A stretch of DNA of 64,000 nt from Streptomyces pseudovenezuelae (GTDB lineage Bacteria; Actinomycetota; Actinomycetes; Streptomycetales; Streptomycetaceae). The notes beneath the pieces are model-generated. The model did no database searches and had not been told where the DNA came from. It saw nothing but the letters and a program-made list of their open reading frames with translations. This document shows positions 58,063 to 64,000 of this stretch, piece after piece; position 1 is the first letter of the stretch, and each line of letters begins with the position of its first letter. A program made the position numbers and the translations under genes. Location of the stretch: NCBI RefSeq assembly GCF_001513955.1, contig NZ_KQ948147.1, forward strand, positions 444,532 through 508,531. The letters are read 5' to 3'.

Positions 58063-59301
58063 ATGGACGGTGAGCGGGGTGCGCGCGGGGGAGGTTCGCC
58101 GCGGTGGTGGCGGCACGGGCCGCCCTGGGGGCGCGGCTTGGGCGGCGACGGACAGGGCGCCCGGTGGCCGTGGCCCTCCACCCTGCTGGTCACGTTCTTC
58201 GTGCTCGGCGGGTCGAACTACGCGGCCCATCAGCAGGTCGGTGAGCGGGCCGCGCTCGATCCGTTCGCACGGGCGCTGCTGGTGATCGGCTCCGGGCTGC
58301 TGCTGTGGCGGCATCGCCGGCCGGTGCTCGTCGTCTTCGGTGCGGCGGCTGCCGCGATGCTGTACCTCGGGGCCGGGTATCCGTACGGGCCCGTGTTCCT
58401 CCCGGTCGCCCTCGCCTGTTTCAGCGCCGTCGTGGCCGGACACCGCAGGGCCGCCTGGACCGCGCTCGCCATGCTGTGGGCCGGGCACGTCCTGGTGGCC
58501 CACTGGCTCTACCGGTGGCTGCCGCCGTCCGGGGACGCGGCCGCCCCCTGGGGGCAGGAGGGCGTGATCGCCGCCTGGGTCGTCGCCATCGTCGCCGTCT
58601 CGGAGCTGGCCCGGACCCGCCGTGAGCAGTGGGCCCGGGAGCGGGCCGAGCGGGCCCGGGCCGCGCAGCGCCGCGCCGACGAGGAGCGGCTGCGGATCGC
58701 CCGCGAACTGCACGACGTCCTCGCGCACAGCATCTCCGTCATCAACGTCCAGGCGGGCGTCGGCCTCGCCCTCCTGGACACCGACCCCGAGCAGGCCCGC
58801 ACCGCGCTCAGCACGATCAAGGCCGCCAGCAAGGAGGCGCTCGGCGAGGTCCGCCAGGTGCTCGACACGCTGCGCACCCCCGGTGACGCGCCCCGCGCCC
58901 CCGCGCCGGGCCTCGACCGGCTGCCCGAGCTGGTGTCCCAGGCGGCCGGCGCGGGTCTCACGGTCGACGTGGAGGGGACGGCACCGGGGCTGCCGCCCGG
59001 CGCGGACCTCGCCGCCTTCCGCATCGTCCAGGAGGCGCTCACCAATGTCGTACGGCACTCCGGTTCGCGGCACGCGCGCGTGCGGCTCGATCACGACGCG
59101 GACGCGCTACGGCTCCGTGTCGACGACGACGGACCCGCGACCGGCGCCGACGCGGGCGGCAGCGGCAACGGTCTGGCCGGAATGCGGGAGCGGGCCGCCG
59201 CACTCGGTGGCACGATCGAGGCGGGGCCGCGTCCCGGGGGCGGGTTCCGGGTCCTCGCGGTACTGCCGCTCAAGGTGAAGGCCAAGGAGGACGACCGGTG
59301 A
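58063..59301 (+). CDS. NarL-family sensor histidine kinase
   Basis: This 412-residue protein has four to five hydrophobic segments (about 30-170, no large outside domain), a coiled region rich in Arg/Ala/Glu, the HisKA_3 box IARELHDVLAHSISVINVQAG near residue 225 (phospho-His) and the ATPase part with ALTNVVRHSGSRHARV and GNGLAGMRERAAALGG. Start ATG 58063; a TAGCGT-type -10 just before could make it leaderless. It overlaps the response regulator by GTGA, so the two form a system. Signal unknown. Confidence 0.94.
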   Translation: MDGERGARGGGSPRWWRHGPPWGRGLGGDGQGARWPWPSTLLVTFFVLGGSNYAAHQQVGERAALDPFARALLVIGSGLLLWRHRRPVLVVFGAAAAAMLYLGAGYPYGPVFLPVALACFSAVVAGHRRAAWTALAMLWAGHVLVAHWLYRWLPPSGDAAAPWGQEGVIAAWVVAIVAVSELARTRREQWARERAERARAAQRRADEERLRIARELHDVLAHSISVINVQAGVGLALLDTDPEQARTALSTIKAASKEALGEVRQVLDTLRTPGDAPRAPAPGLDRLPELVSQAAGAGLTVDVEGTAPGLPPGADLAAFRIVQEALTNVVRHSGSRHARVRLDHDADALRLRVDDDGPATGADAGGSGNGLAGMRERAAALGGTIEAGPRPGGGFRVLAVLPLKVKAKEDDR

Positions 59302-59963
59302 TCCGCGTACTGCTCGCCGACGACCAGTCCCTCGTGCGAGCCGGCTTCCGGGCCCTGCTCGACGCGCAGCCGGACATCGAGGTGGCGGGGGAGGCCCCGG
59401 ACGGCGAGGAGGCGCTGCGCAAGGTGCGCGAACTGCGGCCGGACATCGTCCTGATGGACATCCGGATGCCGCTGCTCGACGGTCTCGCCGCGACCCGGCG
59501 CATCACCGAGGACGCCGCCCTGAAGGACGTGAAGGTGGTCATGCTCACCACCTTCGAACTCGACGAGTACGTCTTCGAGGCGATCCGTTCGGGCGCCTCC
59601 GGCTTCCTGGTCAAGGACACCGAACCGGAGGAACTCCTGCGTGCCGTGCGGGCGGTGGTCGACGGCGACGCGCTCCTGTCACCGGGGGTGACCCGCCGAC
59701 TCATCGCCGAGTTCGCGGCCCGCTCCAAGGAGCCCGCGGCCGAAGGCGCCCTCGCCGGACTCACCGAGCGGGAACGGGAGGTGATGGCCCTGGTCGGCAT
59801 CGGTCTGTCCAACGAGGAGATCGCCCGCCGGCTGGTCGTCAGCCCGCTCACCGCCAAGACCCACGTCAGCCGCACGATGGTCAAGCTCGGCGCCCGTGAC
59901 CGCGCCCAACTGGTGGTGCTGGCCTACGAGTCGGGGTTGGTGCGGCCGGGCTGGCTGGGCTGA
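59298..59963 (+). CDS. LuxR/NarL-type response regulator
   Basis: This 221-residue protein has a receiver domain: LLADDQSLVRAGFR, VLMDIRMPLLDG (phospho-Asp near residue 54), VMLTTFELDEYV and VKDTEPEELLRAV. The HTH LuxR domain follows (GLTEREREVMALVGIGLSNEEIARRL, VSPLTAKTHVSRTMVKL). It is coupled to the upstream kinase by a four-base overlap. Confidence 0.96.
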   Translation: MIRVLLADDQSLVRAGFRALLDAQPDIEVAGEAPDGEEALRKVRELRPDIVLMDIRMPLLDGLAATRRITEDAALKDVKVVMLTTFELDEYVFEAIRSGASGFLVKDTEPEELLRAVRAVVDGDALLSPGVTRRLIAEFAARSKEPAAEGALAGLTEREREVMALVGIGLSNEEIARRLVVSPLTAKTHVSRTMVKLGARDRAQLVVLAYESGLVRPGWLG

Positions 59964-60211
59964 GGGCGCTCCCGCCGGAAGCGCACCAGCACACTGATCA
60001 CCCGGGCGGCGAAGACCACGGGTGCGATCAAGAGCCCGGCCCGCAGCAGCAAGGTCTCGACAATGCCCGGCAGTTCGAACAGCAGCGCCGGTCCCGCCAC
60101 CGCTCCGAACAGCACGGCCGCCGCGAACAGCGCGCTGCACAGCGCGTATCCGGTCTCGACGGTGACGGCGTCCCGCTCCGCCTTGTTCCGGCGTCCCCCG
60201 TACGTCTCCAT
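59924..60211 (-). CDS. Small two-helix membrane protein, unrecognised
   Basis: This 95-residue protein has a charged start (METYGGRRNKAERDAVTVET) and two hydrophobic segments (ALCSALFAAAVLFGAVAGPA and LLLRAGLLIAPVVFAARVI), then RFRRERPQPSQPGRTNPDS. GGAGG directly abuts the ATG, which is too close, so the start may be different. Forty bases at the end are antisense to the response regulator. Confidence 0.68.
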   Translation of the reverse strand: METYGGRRNKAERDAVTVETGYALCSALFAAAVLFGAVAGPALLFELPGIVETLLLRAGLLIAPVVFAARVISVLVRFRRERPQPSQPGRTNPDS

Positions 60212-60227
60212 CCTCCGAGTCTCACAG

Positions 60228-60269
60228 CCGGGTGCCCGGCGGAGCAAGCAGGCTCCGCCGGGCACCCGG
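60228..60269 (-). terminator. 18-bp hairpin terminator after the MFS gene
   Basis: CCGGGTGCCCGGCGGAGC (60228-60245) pairs perfectly with GCTCCGCCGGGCACCCGG (60252-60269), loop of six. It lies between the MFS gene and the small membrane gene on the minus strand. Confidence 0.82.
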
Positions 60270-60296
60270 TGTCGGAGGAGGCGCCCCCGGTGCGCG

Positions 60297-61787
60297 CTAG
60301 TCGTGGACGACCACGCGCTCCGTCTCCTCCAGGGAGGTGGACTTGGCGACGACCACGCTCTCCTGCCGGCGCCGCACGCGCAGTCCGGTGAGCGAGATCA
60401 GCAGACCCAGGACCGCGATCCCGGTGACCACCGTCAGGGCGGGCAGATAGCTGTCGAGCACGGCCTGCGGGGACGCGCCCTCCTCGGGGGTGTTCGCCGT
60501 CAGGACCGCCGTCACCACGGCGAGGAAGAGCGCTCCGCCCACCTGGACCGAGGTGTTGAGCAGACCCGAGACCATGCCCTGTTCGTGTTCGTCGACGCCG
60601 CTGGTGGCCTGGACGTTGAGCGAGGGGAAGGTCAGCGCGAAGGCGGCACCGACCAGCAGCATGGTCGGCAGGATCACCGCCGCGTAGACCGGGTCGAGGT
60701 CGATGCGCAGGAACAGCAGATAGCCGACGACCATCAGCGCGAAGCCCGCCACGATCAGCCGCGGTGTGCCGAACCGGTCGATGACCGTGCCCACCTTGGT
60801 CGCGGACAGGGCCACGAGCGCACCCGCCGGCAGGAAGGCCAGCGCGGTGTGCAGCGCCGACCAGCCGAGCAGTTGCTGCATGTAGAAGGTCACCAGGAAC
60901 TGGAAGCCCATATAGCTGCCGAGGAAGGTCAACGCGCCCAGCTGAGCCCGCACCTGGGGTCCCGAGCGGAGCACGCCGAGCCGGATCAGCGGGCTCGGGC
61001 TGCGTCGCTCGACGGCCACGAAGGCGGCCAGCAGGGCGATCACGGCGACGAAGGAGAGGAGCGTGCGGGCCGAACCCCACCCCGCGTCCGGCGCCTGGAC
61101 CACGGTGAACACGAGCAGCAGCATAGAGGCGGTCCCGAGGACGGCGCCGGGGATGTCGTAGCCGCCGGTGCTCTGCTCGCGCCCGCTGCGCGGCAGCAGC
61201 CTCAGGCCTACGACGAGGGCGATCAGGGCGACGGGCGCGGGCAGCAGCATGGTGTAGCGCCAACTGGCCTCCGTGAGCAGGCCCGAGAAGACCAGTCCCA
61301 TCGAGTAGCCGGTGGCGCCGCAGGTGGTGTAGATGGACAACGCGCGGTTGCGCAGGGGGCCTTCGGCGAAGGTCGTGGTGATGATGGACAGGCCCGCGGG
61401 CGCGGTGAAGGCGGCGCTGAGGCCCTTGACGAAACGGCTGGCGATCAGCAGGGGGCCCGAGTCGACCAGGCCGCCGAGAAGCGAGGCGACCGCGAAGACG
61501 CCGAGGGCCACCAGGAAGACCTGGCGCCGGCCCAGCAGGTCGGCGGCCCGGCCGCCCAGGAGCAGCAGACCGCCGTAGCCGAGGATGTAGCCGCTGACGA
61601 TCCATTGCAGCGTCGAGGTGGAAAGGCCCAGGTCGGCGCCGATGGACGGGAGCGCGACGCCGACCATCGACACGTCGAGGGCGTCCAGGAACATCGCGGC
61701 GCACAGCACCAGCAGGGTGCCCCAGAGCCGGGGGGTCCAGCGGACCGCTGAGGACGGGTCCGCGGGGGTGGTGAGCGGAGAGGTCAT
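60297..61787 (-). CDS. MFS drug exporter, DHA2 (14-TMS) type
   Basis: This 496-residue transporter has about 14 membrane helices. Motif A is visible as GGRAADLLGRRQVFL near residue 80, motif C-type glycine runs in helix 5 (GATGYSMGLVFSGLL), and LDALDVSMVGVALPSIGADL in helix 1 is a DHA2 signature. It likely exports drugs or toxic small molecules by proton antiport. ATG at 61787. The divergent MarR regulator, with AATGCA repeats between, probably controls it. Confidence 0.95.
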   Translation of the reverse strand: MTSPLTTPADPSSAVRWTPRLWGTLLVLCAAMFLDALDVSMVGVALPSIGADLGLSTSTLQWIVSGYILGYGGLLLLGGRAADLLGRRQVFLVALGVFAVASLLGGLVDSGPLLIASRFVKGLSAAFTAPAGLSIITTTFAEGPLRNRALSIYTTCGATGYSMGLVFSGLLTEASWRYTMLLPAPVALIALVVGLRLLPRSGREQSTGGYDIPGAVLGTASMLLLVFTVVQAPDAGWGSARTLLSFVAVIALLAAFVAVERRSPSPLIRLGVLRSGPQVRAQLGALTFLGSYMGFQFLVTFYMQQLLGWSALHTALAFLPAGALVALSATKVGTVIDRFGTPRLIVAGFALMVVGYLLFLRIDLDPVYAAVILPTMLLVGAAFALTFPSLNVQATSGVDEHEQGMVSGLLNTSVQVGGALFLAVVTAVLTANTPEEGASPQAVLDSYLPALTVVTGIAVLGLLISLTGLRVRRRQESVVVAKSTSLEETERVVVHD

Positions 61788-61815
61788 GCCGAGGACACTA
61801 CATGCGCATGCATCG

Positions 61816-61844
61816 AATGCAAATGCATTTAATTCCAATGCAAT
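61816..61844. promoter_or_regulatory. MarR-type operator AATGCA-AA-TGCATT with second half
   Basis: AATGCA-AA-TGCATT (61816-61829) is a perfect dyad, and a second AATGCAAT lies at 61837-61844, 21 bases (two helix turns) away from the first. They lie midway between MFS and MarR genes. Confidence 0.6.
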
Positions 61845-61873
61845 AATCCGGCTTCTCTGCTACGGTGCCGCGC

Positions 61874-62257
61874 ATGGTGGCGAACAAGCCCGAGCGGGCA
61901 CTCGCGGAGCAGTGGCGGGACCTCCTCGCGCTGCACGCGCGCACGCAGTGCGAACTGGACCGCGCTCTCCATCAACACGGCCTGTGCGGCAGCGACTTCG
62001 AGGTGCTGGACGTCCTGGCCGACGGCGGCTGCGCCTACCGTGTGCAGGAGATCTCCGAGCGGGTCCACCTCAGTCAGAGCGCGCTGTCGCGGCTGATCGC
62101 CCGGCTGGAGAAGGACGGACTCGTCGAGCGCGGGATGTGCGCGGAGGACCGGCGCGGCGTACGCGTCTCGCTCACGGCCAAGGGGCGCGCGCTGCACCGT
62201 GACGCCCTGCCGGTGCAACGCGCGGTTCTCACCCGGATGTTGGAACCCTCCGCCTAG
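61874..62257 (+). CDS. MarR family regulator
   Basis: This 127-residue winged-helix protein has LCGSDFEVLDVLADGG, VQEISERVHLSQSALSRLIARL and VERGMCAEDRRGVRVSLTAKG (with a cysteine in the wing region). A TACGGT -10-like element just ahead of the ATG suggests leaderless translation. It is divergent from the MFS exporter. Its TAG shares CTAG with the stop of the next gene, which is convergent. Confidence 0.92.
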   Translation: MVANKPERALAEQWRDLLALHARTQCELDRALHQHGLCGSDFEVLDVLADGGCAYRVQEISERVHLSQSALSRLIARLEKDGLVERGMCAEDRRGVRVSLTAKGRALHRDALPVQRAVLTRMLEPSA

Positions 62258-62988
62258 CTCACGGCGGACGTCTCCCGCCACAGCTCCGCGACCGACGCGT
62301 CCCCGGTCACCCGCGGGAGCGGCAGCCGGTTCCACAGCGCCAGATACAGTCGCGCGGCCGGCCCGGACACCTCGCAGTCGGCGTCCCCCGCCTCGCAGCG
62401 CTCGGTCGCGGGCGGCTCCTCGGTCAGGCGTACGGTCCACACGGCGTCGTCCGTGTCGCTCGCCCGCACTCGCAGCACCCGGGGCTCGGCACTGCGAACC
62501 CGGCTCTTCTCGCGGGCGTGGAAGCCGCGCAACAGCTCGTCGATGCCGTCGGCCGCGAAGTCCCGCCCCGGTTCCTCGGGGGTACCGCCGCGCGCCGCCT
62601 CCGCGTCGAAGCGGTGCACGGCCGTCTCGTGCGCCTGCCGCCGGGCCCAGAAGGCGAGCGGCGAGGGGGCGGGCAGGAAGTGCCAGCACCGCACGTCGGG
62701 CGCGGCGGAGTCCAGCGTGTCGACCAGGAGGCGGTGGCCGGTGCGGAACCAGGCCAGCAACTCGTCGCCGTCGAGGGCGGGTTCGTCGTCGAAGGGGCGG
62801 AAGCCGGTCAGCTCCTCGGCCACGAAGGCCCGCGCCCAGCGATGCACGGTGCCCGTGTGCCGCAGCAGGTCCCGCACCTGCCACTGCGGGCAGGTCGGCA
62901 CCTTCGCGTCCGGGCCCGCCTGTTCGGCGGCCGCCGCGAGCAGCCGGCCTTCGCGGTCCAGGATCCGGATGAACTCGGGTGTCTCCAT
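62254..62988 (-). CDS. Maleylpyruvate isomerase/mycothiol-dependent (DinB-like) family protein
   Basis: This 244-residue protein has a DinB four-helix bundle (TCPQWQVRDLLRHTGTVHRWARAF and ARRQAHETAVHRFDAEAARG) with His residues suited to one metal ion, and a C-terminal MDMPI-like domain (VLRVRASDTDDAVWTVRL, VSGPAARLYLALWNRLP). Members use mycothiol. The ATG at 62988 sits just before a GAAGAAG purine run on the other strand. The stop TAG overlaps the convergent MarR stop. Confidence 0.87.
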   Translation of the reverse strand: METPEFIRILDREGRLLAAAAEQAGPDAKVPTCPQWQVRDLLRHTGTVHRWARAFVAEELTGFRPFDDEPALDGDELLAWFRTGHRLLVDTLDSAAPDVRCWHFLPAPSPLAFWARRQAHETAVHRFDAEAARGGTPEEPGRDFAADGIDELLRGFHAREKSRVRSAEPRVLRVRASDTDDAVWTVRLTEEPPATERCEAGDADCEVSGPAARLYLALWNRLPLPRVTGDASVAELWRETSAVS

Positions 62989-63018
62989 GGAAGAAGTGTG
63001 CCCGACGGGGCCGGCCGC

Positions 63019-63085
63019 CTGGCGGTGCCGACCTCCTGCGCTGCCGGTCCTCTGGCGGTGCCGACCCCCTGGCGGTGCCGGCACC
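63019..63085. repeat. Imperfect tandem repeat CTGGCGGTGCCG
   Basis: CTGGCGGTGCCGACC appears at 63019-63033 and 63052-63066, and CTGGCGGTGCCGGCACC follows at 63069. It lies between two minus-strand genes. No coding function is evident. Confidence 0.5.
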
Positions 63086-63098
63086 CTGCCCCCGCCGG

Positions 63099-63998
63099 CT
63101 ACCAGTCGCGGGCGGCCCGGAGCAGGTGGTCACGGACCAGCGCCACGTGCGGATTGCCGGAGGTGCCGGGGCGCTGCACCAGGAAGCCCGTGTTGATGGG
63201 CGGGTCGTCGGGGTCGTGCAGCAGGACCAGTGCCCCCGACGCCAGCTCCCCGGCGCACAGATAGCGGGGCAGCACGGTGATTCCGGCGCCCCCGGCCACC
63301 GCGGCCTTCACCCCGTTCAGGTCGGGCATGGTGAGCGCGGGCTGCCGTACCAGGCGTCGGCCGAAGACGTGCCGCCAGTAGCGGCGCACGATCGGCAGGT
63401 CCTCGGCGTAGGCCACGAGCGGGACGCCGTGCAGCGTGGCCGCGAGATGTTCCGGTGTGCCGATCCGCCGGGCCCAGGTGGGGGCGGCGACCAGGACGAA
63501 CTCCTCGTCGTTGAGCGCGAGGGCGGTGAGCGTGCGGCCGCGCGGCCGGAACGTGGCGATCACCAGGTCGTGGCGGCCCGCCCGCAGGTCGTCCAGGAGG
63601 GGATCGGTCAGGCCCGGCGTGACGCGCAGCCGTACGCCCTTGTCCACCAGGGGCGCGAGCCCGGGCAGGACGCACCGGGAGAGCAGCTCGGCCGGACCGG
63701 CGAGGTGCACCGGCTCGGCCGGGGCGTCCTCCGCGCTCCCGGCGGGCCCCGCCACCGCGGCGAGCGAGTCCAGGGGCTCCACGACCCGGGCGGCGAGCTC
63801 GTCCGCGTACGGTGCCGGGGTCACCCCCCGCGCCCGGCGCTCGAACAGCTCGCGGTCCAACTGTCTTTCCAGAGTGCGGATCTGGGTGGTGACGGTGGGC
63901 TGGGACAGGCCGAGGAGGCGAGCGGCCGCGGTGAAGGAGCCGGTGCGGTACACGCTCAGGAAGGTCCGCAGCAGGTTCAGGTCCAGCGGCGCGCCCAC
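63099..63998 (-). CDS. LysR family regulator (start at window edge)
   Basis: This protein of at least 299 residues has the LysR winged helix LDLNLLRTFLSVYRTGSFTAAARLLGLSQPTVTTQIRTLER at the N-terminus and a periplasmic-binding-like inducer domain (LRVTPGLTDPLLDDLRAGRHDLVIATF, PVAYAED-type loop, GGAGITVLPRYL). The GTG at 63998 is two bases from the end of the window, so the true start might lie beyond. The target gene is outside the window. Confidence 0.88.
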   Translation of the reverse strand: MGAPLDLNLLRTFLSVYRTGSFTAAARLLGLSQPTVTTQIRTLERQLDRELFERRARGVTPAPYADELAARVVEPLDSLAAVAGPAGSAEDAPAEPVHLAGPAELLSRCVLPGLAPLVDKGVRLRVTPGLTDPLLDDLRAGRHDLVIATFRPRGRTLTALALNDEEFVLVAAPTWARRIGTPEHLAATLHGVPLVAYAEDLPIVRRYWRHVFGRRLVRQPALTMPDLNGVKAAVAGGAGITVLPRYLCAGELASGALVLLHDPDDPPINTGFLVQRPGTSGNPHVALVRDHLLRAARDW

Positions 63999-64000
63999 GG

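Overview
The window is chromosomal DNA from a Streptomyces-like actinomycete. GC is very high with strong G/C preference at third codon positions, GTG starts are frequent, and the families are typical of the genus: a PknB-type kinase, an LVIVD-repeat secreted protein, DUF6421, DUF5134, an actinobacterial cysteine leader peptide, F420/mycothiol-type proteins and CBM2 glycan-degrading enzymes. I recognise no tRNA, rRNA, CRISPR array, insertion sequence or prophage, and no polyketide or peptide-synthetase cluster. About 65 protein-coding features are supported; two look broken.

Layout. 1-5.7 kb: an AidB-like acyl-CoA dehydrogenase (cut by the window edge) divergent from a PaaX-type regulator, then secreted polysaccharide enzymes (PL3 and PL1 pectate lyases divergent from a CE1 esterase with CBM2) whose shared upstream region carries CebR/LacI-like palindromes. 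6-16.6 kb: Old Yellow Enzyme and its divergent ArsR regulator, an NCS2 nucleobase permease, FprA-type ferredoxin-NADP reductase, a DUF305 lipoprotein divergent from an LVIVD-repeat protein, a TetR regulator, and PAP2, zinc-ribbon-like small ORF and HAD genes. 16.7-24.9 kb: a FUSC transporter-MarR operon, a large glycosidase-like protein without a visible signal peptide, a lipid-kinase-like protein, VOC, GNAT and GDPD proteins. 25-30 kb: a translationally coupled DUF6421-SDR-threonine-aldolase operon, a GNAT, and a transglutaminase-like remnant that carries an internal inversion. 30-39 kb: an acyltransferase, DUF4395 and thioredoxin, a cysteine leader peptide before a flavin reductase, etfBA, a secreted EEP hydrolase, a DUF6986 aldolase-like enzyme and a Ser/Thr kinase with an extracellular sensor. 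39-46 kb: LacI and ROK genes, a GH27 alpha-galactosidase, a small secreted protein and a P-loop kinase-Nudix fusion. 46-52 kb: a complete oligopeptide/nickel-type ABC importer operon. 52-64 kb: a kinase-like gene with an in-frame TGA, MBL and M20 hydrolases, a geranylgeranyl-reductase-type flavoprotein, a DDN-type protein with divergent TetR, a two-component system, an MFS exporter with divergent MarR, a mycothiol-dependent-isomerase-type protein and a LysR regulator.

How the genes work together. Many loci follow one scheme: a regulator divergent from its probable target, with an inverted repeat between them (PaaX, ArsR, MarR twice, TetR, LacI). Convergent pairs are packed tightly: eight tail-to-tail overlaps of 4-100 bp occur in 64 kb. 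The strongest unexpected signals are the inverted and deleted transglutaminase gene (28963-29307), the cysteine leader peptide whose early codons are complementary to the downstream Shine-Dalgarno sequence (31901-32026), and two small genes without long open frames (5512-5691 and 14886-15074). All family names come from reading the sequence; no database search was run.
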